Source of the DNA: Namhaeicola sp039714555
GTDB taxonomy: Bacteria > Bacteroidota > Bacteroidia > Flavobacteriales > Flavobacteriaceae
Assembly (NCBI GenBank): GCA_039714555.1
Contig: JBDLJB010000006.1
Location: 1 to 64,000 of the forward strand
Length of the DNA stretch: 64,000 nucleotides
Direction of reading: 5' to 3'
Positions 10,201 through 17,672 of this stretch are shown here, piece by piece. Below the pieces are notes generated by a model. The model made no database searches and was not told the origin of the DNA. It saw only the letters and a list, made by a program, of their open reading frames with translations. Both the position numbers and the translations under genes were made by a program. The number at the start of each line of letters is the position of its first letter. The stretch's first letter is position 1.

Positions 10201-10571
10201 TTTTCAGCTTTTTTTCTAATTACGATAGTATTATTATCTATTAACTCAAAGTTGAGATTATTGCTTGATAAGCATTGTTCTAACAATTCAGTTATTTCTA
10301 TCTCTCCTTTTTTTAACTGTACTTTTTCTGCGCCTTTAAACATTTTTTTAGGATAGATAAAACGATAGTCTGTTTGTCGTTTGATAATCTTAAATACTTG
10401 ATCAACTGTTGCTAATTGATCGCCTTCAATTATTACTTTTTCTTGTGAGAACGAATTTTCTGTAGTAAAACTAAAGGCTGTTGTACATAGTAATAAGAAA
10501 AACGTTTTCATAATCATGACTAGTAGCCGCTTTCGAATGAGAGAACGGACATTAATTAATTTAATTTTCAT
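7245..10571 (-). CDS. SusC/RagA TonB-dependent receptor with STN domain
   Basis: Outer-membrane TonB-dependent importer of oligosaccharides. Order of parts: signal peptide (about 1-43), STN secretin/TonB short N-terminal domain (about 45-115), carboxypeptidase-regulatory-like domain (GTVSDENGVPLAGASILIKG, about 133-215), plug with LDEIVVIGYGTVKKSDLTGA and the SusC signature DIQSIEVLKDASATAIYGARG, then a beta barrel to the C-terminal FSTGINIIF. The 1108-residue length is normal. The STN domain normally contacts a FecR anti-sigma factor, and fecR and an ECF sigma gene lie directly upstream, so substrate binding is probably signalled across the envelope to activate this locus. Confidence 0.96.
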   Translation of the reverse strand: MKIKLINVRSLIRKRLLVMIMKTFFLLLCTTAFSFTTENSFSQEKVIIEGDQLATVDQVFKIIKRQTDYRFIYPKKMFKGAEKVQLKKGEIEITELLEQCLSSNNLNFELIDNNTIVIRKKAENNFTKQQQREIKGTVSDENGVPLAGASILIKGTSIGTVTDFDGNFSIVTSSEDAILVISYIGFTTQELALNGQTTITVEMKEDKDSLDEIVVIGYGTVKKSDLTGAVSSIRGDKLNSDSQVSVDQILQGRIPGVQITQSSAEPGGGFSIRIRGTNSITAGNEPLYVIDGLPGANPGNSLNPSDIQSIEVLKDASATAIYGARGSNGVILITTKQGRKNTGLEINYNASIGFQSAAKKLNIMNAQEYMSFYNDVHIDRGNEPPFSQEDFNQIGLGTNWQDEVLRSAPIIDHRLSFSGGSNDTQYYLSLNYFDQDGIVINTGFKRLSGRVNLIHSIGEKIKLGINLNNSSEKDNKVPLGVGENASAGVIATALQLPPTLPVYNDDGSFSTSLQDLSNSVAQAKTIDEFIKSTRIYGNAFIESEILKDLKAKINIGYDQRISRGDLFLNTLTQRGVLAEGRATQSLVEFNSYLFEFTGEYNKVINTKHVLNLLGGYSYQEFVNSGFNASAQNFPTTSFGSNNLGAGDPTKFDVGSFKGENTIISGFGRVNYSFDNKYLLSASFRADGSSRFGENNKFAYFPSGALAWNISNESFYSDESPISNLKLRVSYGLSGNQEIDNGRSLVLLGSGPIAVFDGIEFQSIAPIQLANPDLKWETTESFNLGVDFGILNNRISGSVEYFQNNTRDLLLLLPVPTTTGFSNSLQNVGDTRNSGFELNISSRNFEGDFSWTTDLNLATLKNEVTNLGELPRILQGDTRFITDYTLLEVGKPINSYYGYQFEGVFQSQQEVDSSPTQVLAAPGGRKFKDVNNDGVINDDDRTVLGDPFPDFTLGFNNSFSYKGISLDVFLEGKFGFELANFTNIDSENPIDDLRNRQRYVLNRWTPNNPTNEHPSFVNPSRAFDFNSRVVEDASFLRLRNVRLTYSFPNIKIKGISSVSIYASGQNLVTFTKYKGYDPDVNVLGTSNVRIDYNAYPLARIFSTGINIIF

Positions 10572-10663
10572 AAATTTGTGAAGTGTTAGTTAAACATTTA
10601 ATTAATACGTATTAGGGGAACGAAGTTCGATACTGCAAAATGTCTTTCCTTCGCTCCCTTTTT

Positions 10664-11836
10664 TTATTCTAATACTACCGTCTTATCATTGATTTCATAG
10701 TCTTTAATAACTCCGAAATTTTTAATGATTGATAGTATGTCTTCTATATCTTGTTCTTTTCCTAATACACCAATAAATTCTTCATCTTCAACCCTTTTAT
10801 TTTTGAAAACGACATCCATATCGTACCAACGTGAAAGTACCGCCATGATCTCTTTAAGAGATTTATCTTCAAAACTAAAAACACCTTCCTTCCACGATAT
10901 TTCATTATATATATCAACAGTTTTAATTATTGAAGTATTGGTTTTTATGTCTAGGATTAACTGTTGGTTTGGTATCAAGTTTTGTTTTCTATTTTCAATG
11001 TTTACATTGACTTTACCTTCAACTAATGTGGTGTGAATATTAGGTTCGTCTTTATAGGCTTTGATGTTAAATTCAGTCCCTAACACCTCAACTTCTTGAT
11101 ATTGATTAAAAACCTTAAAACTTGACCCATTATGTTTTGTACTTGGTGATACATCAAAATAAGCTTCACCATAAAGAAGTTCTACTTGTCTAGTCTCTCC
11201 ATCTTTAAAGCTAACAGGATATTTAATTTTAGATTCAGAATTCAACCACACCTTAGTGCCATCTGAAAGAGTCATTTGGAATTGCCCTCTTCTAGGGATT
11301 GTCAGATAGTTATAGACTAATTCGCGGGAAGTGGCATTACTCGTATTATATACAATTTCTTCTCTATTACTTGTAACATTTTGGGCTTGATAAACAACCC
11401 CCTTTCCCAATGTTACCACTGAACCATCTTCCAGTGTTAAGGTTGCTTTGTCTGTACCTGTCTCAATCTTGTTGTTTACGATAATTGGCGTGCCGGTTTC
11501 TATTGTGTTTTCAAAGAAATTGGCTTTGAAGAAATAGCCTGTAGCTAAAATGCCTATTACTACAGCAGCAGCGGCATACTTAAATATTGTTTGTCTTTTA
11601 TGTAATCGGGATTTTCTCTTTTCTTTACCGATATACTCGAGTAATTGTTTTTTAGAACGATTTGTGTTGAATTCCTTCATGTTGTAATCAATTACATAGT
11701 TGGTTTTTACATAGCTTAAAAACAGTTTATCGTTAGCTGGTTTTTCTAGCCATACTTCCAACTCTTCCAATTCGGATAATGATGCCTGATGGGTTAGATA
11801 TTGTACTATAAGTTTTTGGGTTCTTTGGGATATCAT
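10664..11836 (-). CDS. FecR-family anti-sigma factor
   Basis: Inner-membrane sigma regulator. A cytoplasmic N-terminal sigma-binding region is followed by one transmembrane segment (AAAAVVIGILATGYFF, about residue 88), the periplasmic FecR domain (TIPRRGQFQMTLSDGTKVWL onward) and the C-terminal DUF4974 domain that meets the receptor's STN domain (GVFSFEDKSLKEIMAVLSRW). I prefer the ATG here to an in-frame TTG nine bases upstream. It is divergent from the sigma-factor gene across about 110 bases and lies 92 bases upstream of susC, so it is likely co-regulated with it. Confidence 0.93.
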   Translation of the reverse strand: MISQRTQKLIVQYLTHQASLSELEELEVWLEKPANDKLFLSYVKTNYVIDYNMKEFNTNRSKKQLLEYIGKEKRKSRLHKRQTIFKYAAAAVVIGILATGYFFKANFFENTIETGTPIIVNNKIETGTDKATLTLEDGSVVTLGKGVVYQAQNVTSNREEIVYNTSNATSRELVYNYLTIPRRGQFQMTLSDGTKVWLNSESKIKYPVSFKDGETRQVELLYGEAYFDVSPSTKHNGSSFKVFNQYQEVEVLGTEFNIKAYKDEPNIHTTLVEGKVNVNIENRKQNLIPNQQLILDIKTNTSIIKTVDIYNEISWKEGVFSFEDKSLKEIMAVLSRWYDMDVVFKNKRVEDEEFIGVLGKEQDIEDILSIIKNFGVIKDYEINDKTVVLE

Positions 11837-11947
11837 TTGATTCAATTGTATATTACTTAATACGGAGCAATTTTAAATAACCCTACTCTTTTTATAATAT
11901 TTTTTATATTTTGTACAACAATTGGAGATAATTAATACGATTTTTAA

Positions 11948-12520
11948 ATGGCTATTACATTTTTAAATGATTTGGCTCTTATCGCTTCACTAAAAAAAGG
12001 AGAGTCTGAAGCTTATGCTTTTTTAGTGAATAGTTACCACCATAAACTTTGTGTTTATGCTTACGGACTAACTAATGATCATGATACTGCTGAAGATATA
12101 TTGCAAAATGTGTTTATGAGAGTTTGGAAACAACGCCTAAAACTTAAAGATGATTTTTCTATTAAGAGCTACTTATATAAGTCGGTGTACAATGAGTTTA
12201 TCGATCAGTATCGCAAACAGAAGTCGGTTTTATCGCTGGAGAAAAAATATATTGATGCTTTAAGTACCATCGTTGAAGAGGAAGATGAAAATTCCTTGGA
12301 GAAACTTATTGCTTTGGTAAAACAAGAAATTGAAAATCTCCCTCCCAAATGTAAGCAAACGTTTTTGTTAAGTAAACAGGATGGCCTTACAAATATAGAA
12401 ATTGCAGAATATTTGGGCGTTTCTATTAAAACTGTGGAATCTCATATCACAAAGGCGTTTTCGATATTGCGTAAAACGGTTGGTGAAAAAATGAATGGGG
12501 TTTTTTATTATTTGGAATAG
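11948..12520 (+). CDS. ECF RNA polymerase sigma factor (FecI-like)
   Basis: A 190-residue extracytoplasmic-function sigma factor. Region 2 is visible as YGLTNDHDTAEDILQNVFMRVWKQR and region 4 as LPPKCKQTFLLSKQDGLTNIEIAEYLGVSIKTVESH, the helix-turn-helix that reads the -35 element. It is the divergent neighbour of the FecR gene and should be held inactive by it until the SusC receptor is occupied. The gene is complete. The decayed integrase lies just after its stop codon, so it marks the inner edge of the inserted polysaccharide island. Confidence 0.95.
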   Translation: MAITFLNDLALIASLKKGESEAYAFLVNSYHHKLCVYAYGLTNDHDTAEDILQNVFMRVWKQRLKLKDDFSIKSYLYKSVYNEFIDQYRKQKSVLSLEKKYIDALSTIVEEEDENSLEKLIALVKQEIENLPPKCKQTFLLSKQDGLTNIEIAEYLGVSIKTVESHITKAFSILRKTVGEKMNGVFYYLE

Positions 12521-12564
12521 GGAGAAAGACTAAGGTTTAAATTCAATTTTTAGATAATATTAAG

Positions 12565-12729
12565 CTAACTACTGTCCTTTGACCTCTCCATCTTTAAACA
12601 AATCTTATTTTGTACCTCCTTACCATAACTATCCTGTGTTATCTTCATCCTAGAATGACCTAACAACTTACTCACATCATCTTTAAATAAAATTGATTTA
12701 TTTGTCAAAGTGACATAATATCCTTTAGA
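12565..12729 (-). pseudogene. C-terminal remnant of a tyrosine recombinase/integrase
   Basis: Reading the minus strand gives about 54 residues containing YVTLTNKSILFKDDVSKLLG, then HSRMKITQDSYGK and a basic tail ending in a stop. This matches the end of Bacteroidota phage-type integrases (VTLTN-x-VSKLLGHS-x-TQ-x-Y): the histidine of the GH motif and the nucleophilic tyrosine are both present. The frame is closed by a stop codon at 12730-12732, and no N-terminal or core-binding part is found upstream, so the gene is truncated. It lies about 490 bases from the 3' end of tRNA-Ala, the usual distance for an integrase beside its attachment site. Confidence 0.72.
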
Positions 12730-13151
12730 TTAATCCTATTAGGTTCTGTCGCATCTGTTAAAGATAAAACTAAATATCTATATTTATCTATAAAAAAAAA
12801 TTCAAAGGTCATTGTTTTCCAAAAACTATCTTATTACAAGCTGTTTACTAAAGATTAAGATTTAGGATTTTAATTTAAAAGAATATTACTTTTTATTAAA
12901 AAACTAAATTAGTTTGAGCATATATTTGAGCTATCATAATATTGCTTTCCTCAATCCCTTTATTTAAAAGGTTTCAACGAATTTAAGGTGGTCCTTTACA
13001 GACTCGATTTTAATAAATATATTAAGGACGACTCAGTTATAATGAATTGATGAAACTAAATCTTTAATCACTATGAAAAAAATTAATATGTATTACTATC
13101 AATTTAAGTTAATCTAAATCAAATGAAAACAAACTTAATTAAATCAATTTC

Positions 13152-13172
13152 TGCGTGCAAAATGCGTGCAAA
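13152..13172. repeat. Tandem TGCGTGCAAA pair near tRNA-Ala
   Basis: Two exact copies of TGCGTGCAAA (13152-13161 and 13163-13172) with an 11-base period, about 50 bases from the tRNA 3' end. Short direct repeats with about one helical turn spacing are typical of arm-type integrase binding sites, which fits the adjacent integrase remnant; function is inferred. Confidence 0.45.
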
Positions 13173-13175
13173 TAA

Positions 13176-13210
13176 AAAGAGTTAAACAATAATATGTTAT
13201 TTAACTCTTT
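13176..13210 (-). terminator. Terminator of tRNA-Ala
   Basis: An 11-bp perfect inverted repeat (AAAGAGTTAAA / TTTAACTCTTT) with a 13-base loop, starting ten bases beyond the 3' end of the tRNA and followed on the minus strand by TTTTTATTT. This is a standard intrinsic terminator layout. Confidence 0.75.
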
Positions 13211-13220
13211 GATTATCAAG

Positions 13221-13294
13221 TGGAGCTACGGGGATTCGAACCCCGGACCTCTTGACTGCCAGTCAAGCACTCTAGCCAACTGAGCTATAACCCC
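13221..13294 (-). tRNA. tRNA-Ala (anticodon GGC)
   Basis: A 74-base cloverleaf read on the minus strand: acceptor GGGGTTA with TAGCTCC, D-arm AGCTCAGTTGGCTAGAG, anticodon stem CTTGA/TCAAG with loop CTGGCAG (anticodon GGC), T-arm CGGGG-TTCGAAT-CCCCG, discriminator A. The G3-U70 wobble pair, the identity mark of alanine tRNA, is present. CCA is not encoded. The 3' side faces the polysaccharide island and the integrase remnant, so it probably served as an attachment site. Confidence 0.95.
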
Positions 13295-13309
13295 AAATTT
13301 AAAAGCAAA

Positions 13310-14107
13310 TTACGATATTCCTTTTAAAACTAGCAAAGGAATATTACTTTCAAAATCTATTTTTTTCACAGTGTCATTTTGCCAAAGTTTTCTAAAGAAA
13401 CCTCTTTTTCTTTTGATCACGCAAATAATATCAGGATCTGCAGCATGTAAAAATTCTAATACTCCTTGAAAGACAGTAGCATTTTTAGTAGAGATCAAAT
13501 TAGAAATATTATTTTTTAATTCAGTATTTAATGCTAGATCTTTTTCATCTAATAAAGGTGTTTTTACCTGTAAAAGATCAATTTTTGAATTAAAAATAGT
13601 TTTAATATCAAATACTGGAAATAAGGTCTTTTCAGATTGTATCTTTCCTGATTTAATAGCCATTAATATTTTATCAATTGGCTTGAATGAGGCTGATGAA
13701 GGAATGACAAGAACCGGAAAAGAAAGATCTTTTAATATCCCTCCGGTTACTTCACCTAAAAATACTGTTTTATCTGATTCATCATTTTTAGTTGAGGTAA
13801 TGATCAAATCAATTTCACGGATTTTACAAAACTCTCCTATACTGTCAACAATACTATGACCTTTTAATGATTTTCGTAAAATACTAACATCTTTCCTATC
13901 AACTTTAGCTAATAAATCATCTAAAATTTTCTTACTATCTCTTTCTAGAATATTATCTATCTTAACAAATGAACCTGAAATCTTTGTACTACTGAAAATA
14001 TGTACTAAATATATTTTTGCATTACTCTGTTTTGCAAAATTGATGGCATATTGTAGCGTGTTTAGTGCATTTTCATTTGAACTTATTGGGACTAAAATAT
14101 TTTTCAT
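13310..14107 (-). CDS. Universal stress protein (tandem UspA domains)
   Basis: A 265-residue protein made of two Usp-like folds. The first opens with KNILVPISSNENALNTLQYAINFAKQ and reaches the nucleotide-loop region with LGEVTGGILKDLSFPVLVIPS; the second, from about residue 145, is more diverged (DKILMAIKSGK ... NIPLLVLKGIS). The role is probably stress or energy-limitation adaptation; the ATP-binding Gly motif is only partly kept, so nucleotide binding is uncertain. It is a single gene ending 15 bases before the tRNA-Ala 5' end. Confidence 0.88.
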   Translation of the reverse strand: MKNILVPISSNENALNTLQYAINFAKQSNAKIYLVHIFSSTKISGSFVKIDNILERDSKKILDDLLAKVDRKDVSILRKSLKGHSIVDSIGEFCKIREIDLIITSTKNDESDKTVFLGEVTGGILKDLSFPVLVIPSSASFKPIDKILMAIKSGKIQSEKTLFPVFDIKTIFNSKIDLLQVKTPLLDEKDLALNTELKNNISNLISTKNATVFQGVLEFLHAADPDIICVIKRKRGFFRKLWQNDTVKKIDFESNIPLLVLKGIS

Positions 14108-14152
14108 GATATATAGTTTAAAAAGTTATAAAAAAATGATTTGGATAAAAAA

Positions 14153-15469
14153 TTAATATCTGTAATAATCTGGTTTAAATGGTCCTTTTACTTCAACACC
14201 AATATATTTGGCCTGCTCTTCAGTTAACTCATCTAATTCTACACCAATTTTTTCAAGATGTAAACGAGCTACTTTTTCATCTAAATGCTTTGGTAGCATA
14301 TAAACTTTATTTTCATAACGTTCAGGATGACTCCACAATTCAATTTGTGCCAAAGTTTGATTTGTAAATGAATTGCTCATCACAAAACTTGGATGTCCTG
14401 TTGCACAACCTAAATTAACCAACCTTCCTTCAGCTAATAAAAGTATTTCTTTTCCATCAATATTATATTGGTCAACTTGTGGTTTAATTTCAACTTTGGT
14501 ATTACCGTAATTATTGTTTAACCAGGCTACATCTATTTCATTGTCAAAATGACCAATATTACAAACAATAGCTTTGTCCTTCAAAGCTCTAAAATGTTTT
14601 TCTTGAATAATATTTTTATTTCCGGTAGCAGTTATTACAATATCAGCTTTATCAATAACATTGTCCATTTTTCTAACTTCAAACCCTTCCATTGCAGCTT
14701 GCAAGGCACAAATAGGGTCAATTTCAGTAACAATAACTCTTGCACCTGTTCCTTTAAAAGAAGCAGCTGAGCCCTTACCTACATCTCCATAACCACCAAC
14801 AACAACAACTTTACCGGCAAGCATAACATCAGTTGCTCTTCTTATGGCATCAACGGCACTTTCTCTACAACCGTATTTATTGTCAAATTTTGATTTGGTA
14901 ACAGAATCATTTACATTAATAACAGGTAGTGGCAGTGTACCTTCTTTCATTCTGTCATAAAGCCTGTGCACTCCTGTAGTTGTTTCTTCAGAAATTCCTC
15001 TTACACCATTAACCAATTCAGGATATTTATCTAAAACCATATTGGTTAGATCACCTCCATCATCCAAGATCATATTTAAAGGTTCTCTATTTTCTCCAAA
15101 AAACAATGTTTGTTCTATACACCAGTCAAATTCTTCTTCATTCATCCCTTTCCAGGCGTAAACCGAAATATCTTTAGCAGCAATAGCAGCAGCAGCATGA
15201 TCTTGAGTTGAAAAAATATTACATGAACTCCAGGTTACTTCAGCCCCCAATTCAATTAGAGTTTCGATCAAAACGGCAGTTTGAATGGTCATATGTAAAC
15301 AACCGGCAATTCTGGCACCTTTTAAAGGTTTTTCATTTTTATATTCTTCTCGCAAACTCATTAAACCGGGCATTTCTGCTTCAGCTAAATGAATTTCTTT
15401 TCTTCCCCATTCGGCTAGATTTATATCTTTTACCTTATATTTTACATATGTTGATGTTTCTGAACTCAT
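14153..15469 (-). CDS. ahcY: Adenosylhomocysteinase
   Basis: Converts S-adenosylhomocysteine to adenosine and homocysteine, closing the methylation cycle in the cytoplasm. The protein is 438 residues, full length. Visible hallmarks are AGCLHMTIQTAVLIETL at the start of the catalytic domain, SVTKSKFDNKYGCRES, the NAD-binding loop VVVGGYGDVGKGSAA and the C-terminal KPDYYRY, which completes the neighbouring subunit's cofactor site. It is divergent from the phosphopantetheinyl transferase gene across 56 bases and probably has its own promoter there. Confidence 0.98.
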   Translation of the reverse strand: MSSETSTYVKYKVKDINLAEWGRKEIHLAEAEMPGLMSLREEYKNEKPLKGARIAGCLHMTIQTAVLIETLIELGAEVTWSSCNIFSTQDHAAAAIAAKDISVYAWKGMNEEEFDWCIEQTLFFGENREPLNMILDDGGDLTNMVLDKYPELVNGVRGISEETTTGVHRLYDRMKEGTLPLPVINVNDSVTKSKFDNKYGCRESAVDAIRRATDVMLAGKVVVVGGYGDVGKGSAASFKGTGARVIVTEIDPICALQAAMEGFEVRKMDNVIDKADIVITATGNKNIIQEKHFRALKDKAIVCNIGHFDNEIDVAWLNNNYGNTKVEIKPQVDQYNIDGKEILLLAEGRLVNLGCATGHPSFVMSNSFTNQTLAQIELWSHPERYENKVYMLPKHLDEKVARLHLEKIGVELDELTEEQAKYIGVEVKGPFKPDYYRY

Positions 15470-15525
15470 ATTAATTATATTTGTTTTTTGAAATGCAAAA
15501 GTACAAAATACAATTAATAAAATAG

Positions 15526-16185
15526 ATGCCTCTTTACAAAACCATAAATCATTCTGAAAACACTACAATTTATGTTTGGAAAATTAGTGAATCTTATAGT
15601 GAATTGGCTAATATTACCTTGAAAAATTCTAGTGAAATTCGCTTGGGCGGAATGAAATCCGAATTACATCAAAAAGGGTTTTTAAGTGTACGGCATTTGC
15701 TTAAAATTGCCGGTTATACTGATTTTGATCTGTATTATAATGAGTACGGAAAACCATTATTGAAAGATGGTAAGCATATTTCAATTACACATTCTTTCCA
15801 ATTTTCTGGAATTATTATTAGTGATACAGATGTTGGTATTGATATAGAAAAAAACAGGCCGAAAATTGTAAAGATTCAAAACAAATTTGTTAATACAACC
15901 GTAGATTCTTTATCTGATGAAGATATTGTAAAACAATTAACAGTTGTTTGGGGAGCAAAAGAATCAATGTATAAAATTTATCCTTATGGTGGGCTTAGTT
16001 TTCATAATCATATAGCGATTGACCCTTTTTTATTTGCTGAAAATAAATCCTCAGGTAGGGTAATTTTTGGTGATTGGAAAAAATATTATGAAGTATTTTT
16101 TACTTTTTTTGTGGAAGGGTTTACATTGGTTTATGCACTGCCAAGTATAAAGAAGAAAGATAAAAGTAAAAAGGTTAAAGTATAA
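15526..16185 (+). CDS. 4'-phosphopantetheinyl transferase superfamily protein
   Basis: Transfers phosphopantetheine from CoA to a carrier protein. The two conserved blocks are present: VGIDIEKNRPK (Mg-binding Asp and Glu) and WGAKESMYKIY (the W-x-x-KE-x-x-x-K motif). At 219 residues it is of the Sfp/HetI type rather than the short AcpS. The last 11 residues are Lys-rich (KKKDKSKKVKV) and fall inside an A-rich repeat, so the natural C-terminus was probably extended by that repeat. GGGP synthase follows after eight bases. The target carrier is not evident; it may be the fatty-acid ACP. Confidence 0.9.
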   Translation: MPLYKTINHSENTTIYVWKISESYSELANITLKNSSEIRLGGMKSELHQKGFLSVRHLLKIAGYTDFDLYYNEYGKPLLKDGKHISITHSFQFSGIIISDTDVGIDIEKNRPKIVKIQNKFVNTTVDSLSDEDIVKQLTVVWGAKESMYKIYPYGGLSFHNHIAIDPFLFAENKSSGRVIFGDWKKYYEVFFTFFVEGFTLVYALPSIKKKDKSKKVKV

Positions 16186-16200
16186 AGTAAAAAGTGGAAA
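16147..16200. repeat. A-rich repeat with AGTAAAAAGT and GATAAAAGTA units
   Basis: This stretch is built from variants of GTAAAAAG/GATAAAAGTA. The same words recur at 54497-54527 (AGTAAAAAGT, GATAAAAGTA) and loosely at 5554-5573. All three lie at gene ends or between genes. It overlaps the last codons of the transferase gene and the GTG start of the next gene. Confidence 0.45.
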
Positions 16201-16919
16201 AAAATTTAATTTTTAATAAAATATTACATTCCAAAGCAGCAGGTAACAAACTACTTGCTATTTTGTTAGATCCTGATAAAATTAATATTATCGATCTTGA
16301 AGATGCTGTTAAAAATATTCATAACGATAAAGTAGATTTTATTTTTGTTGGTGGAAGTACAATTAAAAATGGTGTTACTGAGAAGTTTGTTAAGAAATTA
16401 AAAGAATATTCAACAATACCTATTGTTTTGTTTCCGGGGGATTATTCACAAATTACAAAGTATGCCGATGCAATTTTATTTCTTTCGTTACTTTCAGGAA
16501 GAAATCCTGAATATTTGATCGAACAACAGATAAAATCTGTTTCTCTTTTACAAGATATTAATATTGAAATTATTCCAACAGGTTATATTTTAGTTGATGG
16601 AGGTAAAGAAACAGCAGTCCAAAAAGTAAGTAAAACACAACCAATTTCTCAAGATAATATTGCAGAAATTGTTCAAACATCTTGCGCGGGAATGTATTTG
16701 GGTAAAAAAATTATTTATCTCGAAGCCGGAAGTGGAGCAAAATTAAGTATTAACGAAAAAATTATATCTGAAGTGAATAAAAAAATTGATATACCTTTAA
16801 TTGTTGGTGGAGGTATTCAAACAAAAAAACAACTTGAATTAGCTTATAAAAATGGTGCCGATCTGGTTGTTATTGGTAATGGATTTGAAAAAAATTCTGA
16901 TTTAATTTCTCAATTATAG
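16194..16919 (+). CDS. Geranylgeranylglyceryl phosphate synthase (PcrB/GGGPS family)
   Basis: Joins a polyprenyl diphosphate to glycerol-1-phosphate, the first ether-lipid step in archaea; Bacteroidota carry their own family branch. TIM-barrel blocks are LLAILLDPDKI, FIFVGGSTIKNG, IPIVLFPGDYSQI, the phosphate-binding YLEAGSGA and PLIVGGGIQTKKQLELA followed by GADLVVIGNGFE. Length (241) is normal. The start is GTG: an in-frame stop lies two codons upstream and there is no earlier ATG. It is in a tight operon with the transferase upstream and pnuC 24 bases downstream. The lipid made in the cell is unknown. Confidence 0.93.
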   Translation: MEKNLIFNKILHSKAAGNKLLAILLDPDKINIIDLEDAVKNIHNDKVDFIFVGGSTIKNGVTEKFVKKLKEYSTIPIVLFPGDYSQITKYADAILFLSLLSGRNPEYLIEQQIKSVSLLQDINIEIIPTGYILVDGGKETAVQKVSKTQPISQDNIAEIVQTSCAGMYLGKKIIYLEAGSGAKLSINEKIISEVNKKIDIPLIVGGGIQTKKQLELAYKNGADLVVIGNGFEKNSDLISQL

Positions 16920-16943
16920 AATAAACCAACTGTATTTTTCAAA

Positions 16944-17672
16944 ATGAATGAATTGATAGACTTTTTTTTAGAACCTTATAGAACAGCTTCAATATTAAAC
17001 ATTCTATTAGAATTTACGGCAGCCTTATTTGGTGTAATTAGTGTTTTTTATGCAAAAAAAGAAAATATTTTAGTTTTTCCAACCGGAATTATGAGTACCG
17101 GAATTTACGTTTATTTATTGTCACAATGGAATTTATATGGAGATTTAATCATCAATATTTATTATACTTTAATGAGTATTTACGGTTGGTATATGTGGTC
17201 AAAAATTATTGATTCAACAATCGATGGAACAGATGATAAACAACATCATATTCCGATTTCACGAACAGATTTTAAAGATAAATTGAAAGCTTTTGGTATA
17301 TTTTTAAGTACCTCAATATTTGTAATTTTTGTTTACCGATATTATAATGTTATGCCGAATGATTTAAATTTTTCTGAAAGTGTAAATTATGCTTATTCGT
17401 ATATGACTTCAGGCAGCCTACAAAAATTTAGGAAAATTACACCATTTTTAGATACTTTTACAACAGGAATATTTTTTGCAGCGATGTGGCTTATGGCAAA
17501 TAAAAAAATTGAAAACTGGACATTTTGGATTGCCGGTAATATAGTTTCAATTCCTTTGTATTTTGTAAAAGGATATGGCTTTACCGGAATTCAATACAGT
17601 ATATTTTTAATATTGGCAATCTTAGGATATATAGAATGGAAAAAGAGCTTAGACAAGAGAAAGTTAATTTAG
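16944..17672 (+). CDS. pnuC: PnuC-family vitamin transporter (nicotinamide riboside or thiamine)
   Basis: A seven-helix inner-membrane facilitator of 242 residues. Typical PnuC features are the opening LEFTAALFGVISVFYAKKEN, the VFPTGIMSTGIYVYL helix and the aromatic YGWYMWSK loop. PnuC proteins pass an unphosphorylated vitamin that is then trapped by a kinase. The next gene, overlapping by 37 bases, is a NadR-like nucleoside kinase, which points to nicotinamide riboside. In Bacteroidota, relatives called PnuT take thiamine, and a thiamine riboswitch lies 1 kb downstream, so thiamine cannot be excluded. Confidence 0.9.
   Translation: MNELIDFFLEPYRTASILNILLEFTAALFGVISVFYAKKENILVFPTGIMSTGIYVYLLSQWNLYGDLIINIYYTLMSIYGWYMWSKIIDSTIDGTDDKQHHIPISRTDFKDKLKAFGIFLSTSIFVIFVYRYYNVMPNDLNFSESVNYAYSYMTSGSLQKFRKITPFLDTFTTGIFFAAMWLMANKKIENWTFWIAGNIVSIPLYFVKGYGFTGIQYSIFLILAILGYIEWKKSLDKRKLI

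Larger units (their letters stand above)
12521..13220. other. Island boundary region without an intact gene
   Basis: About 700 bases between the sigma gene and tRNA-Ala with no intact gene. It contains the C-terminal remnant of a tyrosine integrase (12565-12729), a 35-codon minus-strand frame just upstream of it that may be part of the same decayed gene, a tandem pair of TGCGTGCAAA at 13152-13172, and a hairpin at 13176-13210. The pattern fits a scar of site-specific integration at the 3' end of the tRNA gene. Confidence 0.65.

Noticed and set aside
7848..10356. Several plus-strand open frames opposite susC
   Set aside because: All are shadows of the 1108-codon receptor gene, with no start context or domain.
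13123..13188. Short plus-strand frame MKTNLIKSISACKMRANKKS
   Set aside because: It runs through the TGCGTGCAAA repeats and ends in the terminator stem; composition is that of non-coding DNA.
13221..13294. Plus-strand reading of the tRNA with apparent anticodon GCC (glycine)
   Set aside because: Only the minus strand has the D-arm, T-arm and acceptor in the right order, and it carries the alanine G3-U70 pair.
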